Assembly: GCA_963942565.1 (NCBI GenBank)
Contig: OZ012694.1
Span: 37,048,714 to 37,112,713, forward strand
Direction of reading: 5' to 3'
Length of the DNA stretch: 64,000 nt
DNA from: Maea johnstoni
Lineage: Eukaryota; Annelida; Polychaeta; Spionida; Magelonidae
Below are positions 47,900-58,854 of the stretch, one piece after another. The first letter of the stretch is position 1. Every line of letters starts with the position of its first letter. Both the position numbers and the translations under genes were made by a program. Under the pieces are notes generated by a model. That model saw only the letters and a list, made by a program, of their open reading frames with translations, made no database searches and had not been told where the DNA came from.

Positions 47900-48790
47900 A
47901 TTGCGCAGAGCAGCCAGAAGACGGGGAGAACAGGCGTATAGACCGGGCACGGTAGCGAATCGCGACTCACATGCTATACTGTACATTGCTTTCACAATGC
48001 ATTATCATTTCTCAGACCCTTCTTTGTTTCGCAGAATTCCTACTAAGGTCTTACAAAGCACCTAAGTCGGTTTTAAATGTTTTGAGTTCAGTGAAGGCCT
48101 TGCATCTAGAGGCAGGTTTTGATGCAAGGCCCTTCGAAGACCAGGCATTGGCACGTTGGAAGAGGGCTCTCAGTCTCACAATTAGGGAGGCCCCCACTCA
48201 GGCCCCTCCTATGACCATCAGTTATCTGGTTTAGTTGTGCAAATTGGCCCGGACGTTGGGCGATAAGGGCATAGTTTTTGCGGCCCTTCTTTCGGTCACG
48301 TTTTTCTCGCTAGCCAGGCTCTCATCCTTGCTACCAGTTTCTTCCAAATCCTTCGATTCTACCCGCCTGCCATGCCTGGCCGACATTTCCTTCACAGGTA
48401 ACAATAGCTCTATTTTTATTAAGTGGGCAAAGAACTTGCAAGGGGCGGCACAAGGTTTCAGGGTGCCACTCTTGCCGTTTGCACAGAAGGTAGCTTGCCC
48501 GGTGTTCAATTTGAGAGAGCTGCTGCGGTTGCTGAGGCACCTCCCATCCCAGGCCCCCCTGTTTTCGTTTCCCAGCTCTGGAGGCACGGGAACACGGGGG
48601 CTCCCATCAGGCTTCACAATGAAGCTAGTGAGAGAGTGGCTAGCATGTTTCAATTGCGTGCTGGGCACCTCGGGCAGCGGCTTCTCCTTTCATTCATTCT
48701 GGAGGGGAGCTTGTTCGCTTCCTTTTGCGAGGGGAGCGGAACTCACTGACTTACAGCAATTGGGCACACAGGGGGTAGGAGCTCACGGTT
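47900..48790 (+). pseudogene. DIRS-like element 1: tyrosine recombinase region
   Basis: Tyrosine-recombinase-like phrases in order: LLSVTFFSLARLSSL, TRLPCLADISF and the HSFWRGA box near the C-terminus. In these elements the recombinase, not an integrase, joins circular cDNA to the genome. Part of a broken element. Confidence 0.65.
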
Positions 48791-48876
48791 GACGGGTCGA
48801 GTTTGTCCTATCACGGAAGAGCGCGCTGTTCACGCCATTTATCGTTTCGAGACTGGAACGCGACACTTGAGTGTTT

Positions 48877-48945
48877 ACTTAACAAATCTAAATTCAATTA
48901 GCACCCGAGCGGTCGATTTCTCCTGCTGTATCGCCGTGGAGTTTT
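48877..48945. repeat. DIRS-like element 1: right copy of the terminal repeat
   Basis: Matches 44888-44955 with about two differences (shared AGCACCCGAGCGGTCGATTT). Confidence 0.85.
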
Positions 48946-49087
48946 CCCACCCGCCCGGCCCTCAGCGTTTAGATCACGGTACGCTTAAAATACACAAGCA
49001 TGATCCGCCGTAGAAGTTTTAAAATTTTGACTATTTACGAGAAGCAGCGGAGCGGACTAGTAGTGAAATGAGGGGGTAACGTACTTT

Positions 49088-49200
49088 GATACATTGTATC
49101 TTTTCTAAAGTCCGAGGTTTTGAAATTGTGGATTTCATATGTTATTACTTTGTATCAATTACTCAGAAGACAAGATGGAGAATTGTCGATACATTGTATC
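49088..49200. repeat. Two copies of GATACATTGTATC in the tail of element 1
   Basis: Inverted-repeat 13-mer at 49088-49100 and 49188-49200, also found at 54066-54078 in element 2. A candidate recombinase site; function inferred only from sharing and symmetry. Confidence 0.5.
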
Positions 49201-49392
49201 TTTCGAGAGCACCCTTACGAGAGGTTGCGAGAGAAATTTGTGCATATTTAAGGCGTTTCTACTATAAAACCAAACCATACAATGTTGCTATGTTATTGTT
49301 CATCGATACAATGTTGTGAGTTGTTGTTGTTGTTGACAAATAAACTTTTCGACCCAGCAAGTACTAGTTGTGTTGTCTTGCTATTCTAATGC

Positions 49393-49537
49393 TAAGAAAC
49401 TAAAAAAGCTGCAATTTAACTTCTTGACTTAAGAAAGGTCTGGTTAATTAATTGTAAAACATATTGAGAATTTAAATTAATAACTTGCCATGGCATACGT
49501 ATATGTTGATGTTGATAATTGTTTCGTGAGAATTTAG
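49393..49537. repeat. Direct repeat flanking DIRS-like element 1, right
   Basis: Partner of 44738-44887. Confidence 0.8.
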
Positions 49538-49749
49538 ATGTATTTGTTGCTTTTTTGTTGTTTTCTACAATTAAATGATAAAGGGTCCTTATTTCAATAA
49601 TATATTATTACACACTAAATGGCCAATTTACCTGTAAGGTGGCTGTGGAGGTTTATTTGTCGTCCATTATTTTATTGTTAGATTTTTGAGTATTTCAAAG
49701 TGTACATCCTCACCTTTATAATCTGACAAAATGTGACTGTATAGGCCAT

Positions 49750-50108
49750 GTTGCTAGAATGCAAGTATTCTGGGGCATTGCCCGTACAGAGGGAGACACC
49801 TTGCGTCTGACTGGCCCCAGAAGTTTCAGCTGCCTGGGGGCTAGGCAGAACGCCCTTCATTTCGACCCCTTCCCTCTCTGCGGAGGATCCAGCTACATTG
49901 TAGCCTCGACTCGCAGGCCTCGGCCTACGTGACTTGTCGGGTCCCAGGCACCAACGGTGGCTCGGCGCGTGCCGTTTGGGTTGTTCAGCCAATCGCTGCA
50001 CGTCCCGGGGCGCGTGGCGGCTGTTGCTTCGCTCAGCAGGGTAACTTCACCTCTGCCGGCACACTTCTTAAATCAACAGCTACCGGGCTGACACGTTCTG
50101 GAGGTTTT
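49750..50108. repeat. DIRS-like element 2: repeat A1
   Basis: Starts GTTGCTAGAATGCAAG and matches A2 at 54141-54524. Confidence 0.9.
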
Positions 50109-50138
50109 CCTGTGTCGTCCAAGTTCAAGCCGCACAAA

Positions 50139-51149
50139 ATGCCACGAACACGGACATACAAATGTACAACATGCGGCACGTCGCACGCAAAACCAACAGG
50201 CAAACACTGCCCGTGGGGCAGAGAAGAAATCGCACCGCCACAGCCCGATGCAGGCGAACAAACAACCGAATTGGCGAGAACTCTTAAATCGTTGCAAGCA
50301 CAAATGGATGCAATGACGCGACACATGGGTGAAATGCAGAGGGCGAACGGCAACCCTAATAACCAGGGCGCATCGGCGGCTCAGGCAGCAGAGGCGGAGA
50401 CGTCGGACGAGCAGGAGGAAGGCGACATTCCCAATGGAAACATCCCTACAGTCCAGGAACTGCAAAGAGATTACCAGCAGGGGCACGAAGTGAATAGACG
50501 GCTGGCGGAGCTTGATCTAGATGACGATTGGGCCAACACACCACAACACGCAGCAGGCAGAGCGAGAGGTAAGCGGTCAGGGGCGGCCAGAACGGTACAA
50601 GACAAGATGCTCCGAGACATAGACTGGCCCCACTTCCATATTTACACTCCCCCGGGGGAGGATCCGATGACGTTCGAAAAGTTGTCCATACCCGAATTTG
50701 TATACGAATACTTGCAGATGGTCGATCAACCGGATGCTAGGTTCGATCGGCAAGTAATGTGGGACCTTCTCAAAATGATTATGGAAGACGCCACAGAGTA
50801 CCCTTGGCCAAATGTGATCAACTTCTTCCTCATACGCGGGTCTCAGATCGAAAATGAGCGGCTGCGTTGGTCGGATGCAGGGTCAATTGCCAAGCTACGC
50901 AGCAAGCATGCCCAGAAGCGGGAGGTGATCGTTAAAAAGGAGAGCGTCGTGGCACCGTCCGCCGAGAAACTCAGATATTGCGGCCCTTATCAGAGGGGTC
51001 AGTGTGCGGAGAGGGGGGATCATGCGCGCATGAAACACATGTGCGCATACTGCTACAAGATGAAAGCCACCCCCTACCCACATCCCGAGGCAGAATGCCG
51101 ACGCAGAGCGGCAGCGGAGCAGCCAAAAAACGCCAGAGGGGGGGAGTAA
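50139..51149 (+). CDS. DIRS-like element 2: gag-like ORF
   Basis: About 336 residues from the ATG at 50139 (MPRTRTYKCTTCGT). It opens with a small Cys/His motif (C-x2-C-x3-H and GKHC), has an acidic Gln-rich middle, then a block around MLRDIDWPHFHIYTP shared with element 1, and ends with a second Cys/His cluster (CGPYQRGQC, MKHMCAYC, ECRRR). It is thought to bind element RNA and form particles. Fossil element; this part reads open. Confidence 0.65.
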   Translation: MPRTRTYKCTTCGTSHAKPTGKHCPWGREEIAPPQPDAGEQTTELARTLKSLQAQMDAMTRHMGEMQRANGNPNNQGASAAQAAEAETSDEQEEGDIPNGNIPTVQELQRDYQQGHEVNRRLAELDLDDDWANTPQHAAGRARGKRSGAARTVQDKMLRDIDWPHFHIYTPPGEDPMTFEKLSIPEFVYEYLQMVDQPDARFDRQVMWDLLKMIMEDATEYPWPNVINFFLIRGSQIENERLRWSDAGSIAKLRSKHAQKREVIVKKESVVAPSAEKLRYCGPYQRGQCAERGDHARMKHMCAYCYKMKATPYPHPEAECRRRAAAEQPKNARGGE

Positions 51150-51499
51150 CCGACTACCCCCCCCCCCCCCCAAGACATCGTGAGGGTATCTACAGGACAG
51201 GAGATTGGCGGGCAGCTGGACCAGACGGGTCAGCGGCCACACAGGGGCGAGGGCGACTCCAGCGAGCAGAACACTGACATCGAGGTGCTACGCACAGCCT
51301 GCCAGGATAGGCAAGTGGGCTGGCCCCGGGCCGATGAGGCGCATGTACAACCGATTGAGGGGGTGGTGCGGGCACCCCAGCGAACCACTCCGGACGACGT
51401 GGTCAATACACTTGACCAGGGGGACGGACTCCGCTACAACGGGGACACCGGAGGGCACGCACAGCAACTGACAACTTTCCCAGCCTACACACGACGAGG

Positions 51500-53450
51500 C
51501 CGGGCAGGTGGTGGCCGACAGAACACGACTGACCACGCAGACTACGGGGCCGACAGGGTCTCATAACACTATGCACGGATATAACTCAGGGGTCATTTCG
51601 CCCCAAACGGAAGGTAACCTGGCACACTCGGAGCCGGATGCGGGTGAGTACGGGTCAACAGAGCAGAGACTTTCGAATAACACGAACTATGAGGGGAACA
51701 CTACCAAACCCCCAATAAATGGACAAAGGGTAGAGCGGTATAAGACTATGCTAGAAGTTGATATGATTGGCGTTAAAAACACCAATAGAGCTCTCAAACA
51801 TATTTTCGATGTGGTGGTCAGGGACGGTCGCTTTAATCACAAGGGGGCCAGAATACCGTTCCCCAGTGGCATGAAAATGGGTAAATGGCGAGCTTTGTTG
51901 AGGGGTTATTTTGACGCTAACCTGGTAGAGTATCTAGAATTCGGTTGGCCAATTGGGATTGACCGTAATGCCATGCTGGCTTCAGAGGGTAAGAACCACA
52001 CGTCAGCCAACGAACACCCTCAGGATGTCGCTCACTATATGGCGACTGAGTTGAGCCACCAGGCCCTGTTAGGGCCCTTTGCCGGCCCCCCCACAAACAC
52101 TTCCCATTATAGCCCGCTTATGAATAGACAAAAGAAAGATTCAAAATTCAGACGGGTTATAATTGACCTCTCCTGGCCCAGGGGTCTTTCGGTAAACGAT
52201 GCAATTAGTCGCACTGAGAACGTGGACGGGCCCTTGACCATATCCTTGCCCACGCATGATGACATGGAGAGGGCCGTGGTCAGGGAAGGCAGGGGCTCGT
52301 ACATGTATAAAACAGATCTCTCAAGGGGGTACCGGCAATTGAGTGTCGACCCCCTAGACTGGCCCTACCTCTCCTTCAGGCACAGGGGGGACCACTTCAT
52401 GGACATTTGTTCGCCTTTCGGGTTGCGCTCCTCGGCCATGGCGATGCAGCGAGTGTCGCAAGCCCTCGTGCATCTACATGGCCGGATGGGGTACTTATCT
52501 CGAGCCTATATTGATGACTTTGGGGGGTCAAAAGTACACAACCCAAGGCACAGAAGGCTTTAACCTGCCTCCAGGACATAATGGACACGGTAGGGGTTGT
52601 ACAGGCAGAGCACAAAATATGCCTGCCGTCCCAAACTATGATATGGCTCGGCATCCTTTTCAACACGGTAGAGATGTCGATGGTCATCCCGAAGGAAAAA
52701 CTTGGGGAGATCATGCAGTGCCTCAGGGAGTGGGGGGTCAAACTCAAGGCTACCAGAAAAGAAATGCAGTCAATGCTGGGCTTATTAAATTTCGTGGCCT
52801 CGGTGGCGCCCCCTGTGCGGCTCTTCACAAACCGCATGCTGGACAACTTGAGGGAGACTGGCCCCACGGGGGCCACCTCCCTCTCGTATCAATTCAAACA
52901 AGACGTCCAGTTCTTCCTGGAGCTGCTGCCCATTTTCAATGGGCGGAAAATAATGGGCAAACAAATCGTGCCATATCAGCACCAGGTCGAGCTGGACGCC
53001 TGCCTGTCCGGCTGCGGAGCCGTCGCAGGCGACCAATTTTACGCTGCGCTTTTCACGCAACACGTATTGGGGGAGGAGCACCCCATAGCCCACCTAGAGC
53101 TACTAAACATAGTAGTAGCGGTCAAGGTCTGGAGGGAGCGCTGGTTGGGGTGGACGGTCCAGGTGTATTGTGACAACCTGAACTCCGTCTTCGTCATTCA
53201 GACTGGCAAATCGCGTGATTTATTCATGCGAGAATGCGCCAGGGAGATTTTCCTCCTTACGGCGGCCAATGACATTGACTTGCAAATATGTCATCGGCCC
53301 GGAACCCAGATGATATGGGCAGATGCCTTGTCCAGGGAGCACACCCTGGACAAATATGCTCAGTTCGTCAGGGACGACCCCCACCTGCGGGCGTCCACGC
53401 GGATCAGTGTTCCCGCAGACCACTTCGTCATAAAGAACAGGTTGTAGTTT
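51500..53450 (+). pseudogene. DIRS-like element 2: reverse transcriptase and RNase H
   Basis: RT blocks RRVIIDLSWP, KTDLSRGY and YIDDFGG, then RNase H-like phrases VELDACLSGCG, HLELLNIV and VYCDNLN, and a final HRPGTQMIWADALSRE. Clearly homologous to the same region of element 1. Part of a broken element. Confidence 0.8.
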
Positions 53451-53519
53451 GCAGGCTAGTTACACGGTGCTTAACTTCCCCCTTTCCCCGTTTTAACTTT
53501 TTTCAGGCCTTCGGACTTT

Positions 53520-53990
53520 GGGGAGTAGGGCACGTATAAGGCAAACACAAGCCTTCGCACCGGGCACACGTAAGAACCATTTTTCCCATTTAAAATCTTT
53601 CCTGGCGTTTGCGGCTTACTATGCGCTGCCCTCCTTGCCCGCGAGTACCCATACTTCGCTTAAATTTCACCACGCGCGCCTAGGTTTCACTTTGCACCCC
53701 TTTGACAGCTTTCAGCTAAAGCTCGCTTTGCGTTCACTACCCTTCACACTCAGGACCCCCACTGCCCCGGCTGCTCCCTTTCCAGCGCAGCTCCTGGCCC
53801 CTCTTTGCACGGCGGCGGCGGCGCTCGGCCCTTGGGCAGCCCCTTTCAGGGCTCTCTGTCTGCTTGCATTTTTCTCTTTTGCGAGACTGGCTTCCCTGGT
53901 GCCCCCCTCCGGGGGTGCCTTCGAGGGTTCGAGGTTTCCGACACTGGGGGATCTCGAGCTGCATCCAACCCTAAACTTTTGCCGCGGTTA
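53520..53990 (+). pseudogene. DIRS-like element 2: partial tyrosine recombinase
   Basis: N-terminal core-binding-type phrases (TRKNHFSHLKSFLAFAAYY) and a following LLAFFSFARLASLVPP block like element 1. Only part of the domain is present. Confidence 0.65.
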
Positions 53991-54140
53991 ACTCAGAGGT
54001 GCGCCCAACCGGGTTTCATTAACTTACACTATGGTTTAAACTTGGTTACTTTGTAACAAAAGGTTGATACATTGTATCGTTTTGTGTAATAAATATTCGC
54101 ACACCAACTCTCTGTGTCGGGTTCCTTCTTTGGGGGTAAT
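53985..54140. repeat. DIRS-like element 2: repeat B1
   Basis: Starts GGTTAACTCAGAGGTGCGCC and matches the start and end of B2; contains GGTTACTTTGTAACAAAA and GATACATTGTATC. Confidence 0.85.
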
Positions 54141-54524
54141 GTTGCTAGAATGCAAGCATTCTGGGGCATTGCCCGCACAGAGGGAGACACCTTGCGTCTG
54201 ACTGGCCCCAGAAGTTTCGGCTGCCTGGGGGCTAGGCAGAACGCCCTTCATTTCGACCCCTTCCCTCTCCGCCGAGGATCCAGCTACACTGTAGCCTCAG
54301 CGCGTGCTTTGGTCTCGACACACGACTCGCAGGCCTCGGCCTACGTGACTTGTCGGGTCCCAGGCACTAACGGTGGCTCAGCGCGTGCCGCTTGGATCGT
54401 TCAGCCAATCGCTGCATGTCCCGGGGCGCGTGGCGGCTGTTGCTTCGCTCAGCAGGGTAACTTCAACTCTGCCGGCACACTTCTTAAATCAACAGCTACC
54501 AGGCTTACACGTTCTGGAGGTTTC
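54141..54524. repeat. DIRS-like element 2: repeat A2
   Basis: Partner of A1, with a short extra stretch near 54297-54325. Confidence 0.9.
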
Positions 54525-54564
54525 TCACCCGCCCGACCCCTTTTTCTCTCTTTGAGGGAGGAGG

Positions 54565-54589
54565 AGGGGGGGGGGGGGGGGGGGGGGGG
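54565..54589. repeat. Poly-G run
   Basis: About 23 consecutive G between A2 and B2; prone to sequencing error. Confidence 0.9.
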
Positions 54590-54625
54590 AGGGGAGGCAG
54601 TCTTTCTCCGAGCTCTGGTGTGGGA

Positions 54626-54912
54626 CGGTTAACTCAGAGGTGCGCCCAACCGGGTTTCATTAACTTACACTACGGTTTAAACTTGCTCTTTTCACAGTTG
54701 CGCACACCTCGCGCACACACACTGCATGTACTTCGTAATGCTTGGTAGGGGGGATCAGGTCGCAGTACCCAGCACACTACTGTCGTACTTATTAAACTTA
54801 GGGCTGTGAGCCTGGTCCTCCCATGGTACGCACTCGCTGCTTTGCACGATGCTGCACTTTATGCTTGGTTTATGTCTATATGGTAGTTAAATGGTTACTT
54901 TGTAACAAAAGT
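54626..54912. repeat. DIRS-like element 2: repeat B2
   Basis: Opens like B1 and closes with the same GGTTACTTTGTAACAAAA, with about 220 more bases between. Confidence 0.75.
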
Positions 54913-55453
54913 GTTGTTCCTTTTTTAAATATTACATGGACGTAAGTACGAGCATAAGTTATGTACGGTATAAAGATGCAATCATAAATATGTACTAAGA
55001 TACCTAAAAATGGGAAATTTCAAAGTGTTGCCTTACCCATGCTCAGCCATGGGCAAAGTCATAGAATTAAGGTATCAATTATGATGCAAGCCTAACCTTC
55101 CTATTTAGAGAGGGTGGACATCAGGCATGTACGCCCTTGCCTGACAATAAAAACAGCTGCCAGCAATGCTGATCAATGATGGGCCACGTGGGTCAGCAGT
55201 AAGACAACCCGGGAAGACAACAGCTTGTTTGTAAACAATGTAGTTCTTCATGTATGTATGCGTCTGCCAGTTCCTGGTAGCACAAACATGGATAAAATGT
55301 CAATGCAATAAGGTGATATAATAAATCAAGCTCATCAATGACCCATGTAGCTTGCGAATCAAAGCTCTGTTCCGTTAAGGACCTTCAGTACAGCATAGCG
55401 GCGCCACTGGCCTCTTCAATCGGCTGCAGATGGGGTGCAGCCGTCCTGCCTGA
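54913..55453. other. Intergenic DNA
   Basis: No gene, repeat or element end recognised. Confidence 0.5.
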
Positions 55454-55461
55454 CCGCAGAC

Positions 55462-56354
55462 GGTTCTAGGACAATATCCCCCCGGACAATATCCCCCCGG
55501 ACAATATCCCCCCAGGACAATATCCCCCCGGACAATATCCCCCCGTTCCAATATCCCCCCGGACAATATCCCCCCGGATGATATCTCTAGTAAAACATGT
55601 TTTAGTAAAAAAAAAATGTTTAATTTCAGTGTTTTAAATTATCCTAAATCGTGTGCCGGTGAAAAAAAAAATAAAAATAAAAAATACAGTGTTTTAAATT
55701 ATTCTAAAAAATTTTTCAAAAATTCAAAAAAAAATTGTTTTAAATTATCCTAAATCATGTGCCGGTAAAAAAAATTAAATTAAAAAAAAATTGCAGTGTT
55801 TTAAATTATTCTAAATTTTTTTACAAAAATTCAAAAGAAATTTAATAAAAAATAATCTTTTTTTTTAATTAGTGTTTTAAATCATTTGAATTTTTGAAAA
55901 AAAAAATTAGAATAATTTGAAACACTGCAATTTTTTTTTTTTTATTTAATTTTTTTTTACCGGCGCATGATTTAGGATAATTTAAAATACTAATTTTTTT
56001 TTTAATTTTTGAAAAAAAATGTTTAGAATAATTTGCAATTTTTTTTTTTATTTCATTTGCAATTTTTTTTTTAAATTTAATTTATTTTTTCACCAGCACA
56101 CGATTTAGGATAATTTAAAACACTGGAACTTAAAAAAAAAAAAAAAAAAAATTTTTACCAATACATGTTTTGGGATAATTTAAAACACTGGAATTAAAAA
56201 AAAAATTTTTTACTAAAACCTGTTTTACTAGAGATATCATCCGGGGGGATATTGGAATGGGGGGATATTGTCCGGGGAGATTTTGTCCTGGGGGGATATT
56301 GTCCGGGGGGATATTGTCCAGGGGATATTGTCCGGGGGATATTGTCCTGATACC
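55462..56354. mobile_element. TU-like foldback transposon, copy 2
   Basis: 893 bp. The left end GGTTCTAGGACAATATCC is followed by seven iterations of GGACAATATCCCCCC or close variants; the AT-rich inner domains are inverted about a centre near 55880; the right end, read inward, is GGTATCAGGACAATATCC. Flanked by CCGCAGAC at 55454-55461 and 56355-56362. The two ends differ in their first bases (GGTTCTAG versus GGTATCAG), and copy 1 has them the other way round, so the two copies are in opposite orientation. No coding capacity. Confidence 0.9.
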
Positions 56355-56362
56355 CCGCAGAC

Positions 56363-57398
56363 ACCCCAATCTCAAGCAAGGGCGCGTTTTTTGAACCTTG
56401 ACCACATTCATGCCTGTGATCCCAAACATTGACCTGGTTGATTAAGGCATTCTCCTGTGTTCCGAGTTATTTCAAAAATAGCCAAAAGTGAACTGTTGGT
56501 CGAAAACCAATTAAAAATCAAAGAACGTCTCCTTTGCAAGCCCTATTAATGCACGACTGAAATTAAGTTTATTTTGGTCACAGGCAATTTCAATCTTAAT
56601 TTCTATATAAATATATGTATATTTTCTATGTATCCAAATATATTACAGCAAAGGAATTTTGAGTGGTTGAAAATTAAATACTACAGAAACTGTCTGCGAT
56701 GTGCGCATAACAGACAGACACACCACTAGCAATCAATAACTACCATTCTCCGCTCTACTAGAACCAACCCTTGGTTTACTGCATAGAAAACAAGGTCCAG
56801 TGATTTGCCGTAACACCACTAGATGGCAGTACCAAGTTTATTCACGAGTATGCCGTTTTGCGAATTTCAGATAAACAACAACTCGAAATTATAGTTTTAT
56901 TGGCGTTATATGTACCTTGTATTACTGCGCACAGGCGTACCACAATCGTAATTAATGAGACAGTTGCTAACTCGAGTGTGGGGCCATGAAACCCGTCCAG
57001 CGACAATGCAAATGGCGACCGAGTGAGTATTTTGGTACACATGATCACTTCAGGCATAAACTGTATAGAGTTGGCAGCATAATATGAGTTTATTTTGCGG
57101 TATGCCTGTGGGTATGGTTACAAACAAACCCATATTGGACTTCAACAACCCTACTGTTGCACAATTTGGTCGTCAAATCTAAACGTTTGGATGTTGTAAT
57201 TCTCCCTTTATTTTGATCAATATTTTCGTTTGTTTTGCACTATCCAGCAGTTTAATGGTATGGTTTTCATGCAGGTTGGGTGTTCTCGTGCTCTGCACCT
57301 ATGCATTATATAGACCCTCTGATATGATGGGCATACAGCCTGATACAGGCTGTATTCTAGTCGGTTAACACTCTTTAAGCCCCTACTGAAGCACCTTA
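56363..57398. other. Intergenic DNA
   Basis: No gene seen. Includes a CACTAGATGGCAG phrase (about 56817) similar to one at 36652, perhaps a shared short repeat. Confidence 0.45.
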
Positions 57399-57602
57399 AG
57401 GCCCAGTCACACTAGGGTCCGACTATCGCACGATTTTTAAAATCGGCAGGTCGGATTCGATTTTTTCACCTATCGGCTCCGTCTAAAAAGTCGGCATATA
57501 CGATCTTAACCTTTTTAGACGGAGCCGATAGGTGAAAAAATCGAATCCGACCTGCCGAATTTAAAAATCGTGCGATAGTCGGACCCTAGTGTGACTGGGC
57601 CT
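57399..57602. mobile_element. Palindromic MITE, PIF/Harbinger-like
   Basis: 204 bp. Nearly perfect inverted repeat: arms start AGGCCCAGTCACACTAGGGT and run about 90 bases to a short centre near 57500. Flanked by TTA on both sides (57396-57398, 57603-57605), the duplication used by PIF/Harbinger and ISL2EU elements. Non-coding. The high arm identity suggests a recent copy. Confidence 0.8.
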
Positions 57603-57605
57603 TTA

Positions 57606-58854
57606 AGAGGTCATCTATGTATTCATGCCCGAAAAGGGGGTGGTGCGGCCGTGTATCACGCTCAGGCTGCCCACGCATTTAGTGCAGGAGTTTAATGTCG
57701 ACTCTGGGCAATGGAGATCAAGATGAAGAAGGACAACTGGGCATATTATGCCTATTCATGCAACACATCTTCATTCTACATGGAAGGCACTGATTTAATT
57801 TGGAAGAAGTAAACGAGGGCTTATGTTTGATATGTATTTCAAGCGTAGTTATGAACAGTGGTGAATTTGTGTAGTCACTTTAAACGGATTATTCACAATT
57901 CCCTCAAATAGCCGGAATTATGTTGAAGCAATTGTAATTTTGTTGTGATAAGGTTGAATAGTTTATCAATCTAAAGCCCTGAATATGCCCTGACTAACGA
58001 TATTCTTGAATCGCCCAATTACGTTTAGGTAACGTTTCGGCGCTCTACATGTATATTTGCGTAAACTGCGTGCCACTTGCAGCTGGTGACAAAATAACAT
58101 TAGTTTTACCGCATTTTATTTTTCAAAAATACGTGCCTCATTGAAACGCTATACCAATGACTTTTTCTGGCACCATTAGTTCGAAACAATGCACGTTTGC
58201 TAAGCCTTATTCCTTACACCTTTACCAGCCGCAATATGGCAGATGATTGAAATTCCCAATTTCTCTGTTACCTTTGGAGTACACCATTTTTGTTGTCAGT
58301 GCAACTTTAAGGGAGTAGACTACATCATGAGCCTCTGCCTACATAGAGGAAATGAAGCTAATGTATTGTAACTTTTAAAGGATGGTGTATTTTTTGACAC
58401 AGGGAAAGCGGTTTGAATTGAAAGGCATTATAGATGGACAGTCTCCTACCTGCTGATACCATTAGTGATGTAGAAGAGCATATCTTGGTGCATGTTATGA
58501 TGAAATTCAATTGAGATGCTGGGAGTATTCCAGAGAATGATTGGTCGTAAATGCCAAAGATTTCCTAGTGGTGCACTCAACTGCATTGCCTGTTTTCAAA
58601 CTGGCCGGATGAGCAATGACAGATGTGTAGAAGGAAAAGCTTATATTTCTAAGGACAATTTTAATCTTGGATGATGAGTCAGTATGAAAAATGATTCTAA
58701 TGGAATTTTCGCAGAATAGGGAGGTAGCTTGAATAAATGAGCTTGATAGCCCTATATTCGATCTCCTAAATACAAGTGTTGAGGTAAGAGTATATGAGAC
58801 ATGCATGAATATACCAGTGACTCAGGGTTAGGGTGTCCAATCGTCTTTTCCCAT
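57606..58854. other. Intergenic DNA
   Basis: No gene recognised. Small frames on either strand lack domain or splice support. Confidence 0.45.

Larger units (their letters stand above)
44888..49392 (+). mobile_element. DIRS-like tyrosine-recombinase retroelement 1
   Basis: Parts in order: left terminal repeat (44888-44955), gag-like region, reverse transcriptase with RNase H, tyrosine recombinase, then a second copy of the terminal repeat (48877-48945) and a 3' tail. The RT has the DIRS-type KTDLARGY and YLDDFGG blocks and the RNase H block begins ELDAC. It is broken, with roughly four breaks. The two terminal repeats differ at about 2 of 68 bases, so it is fairly young. The exact outer ends are uncertain; I place the right end where the flanking repeat resumes. 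Confidence 0.8.
49750..54912 (+). mobile_element. DIRS-like (Pat/Ngaro-type) tyrosine-recombinase retroelement 2
   Basis: Split direct repeats in the order A1 (49750-50108), ORFs, B1 (53985-54140), A2 (54141-54524), B2 (54626-54912), the textbook arrangement of the Pat and Ngaro groups. Coding parts: gag-like protein, RT with RNase H, and a partial tyrosine recombinase. It is a different lineage from element 1, 213 bases away. It is broken, with about two or three breaks. A1 and A2 are about 95 percent alike by eye, so it is moderately young. B2 is longer than B1. Confidence 0.85.
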
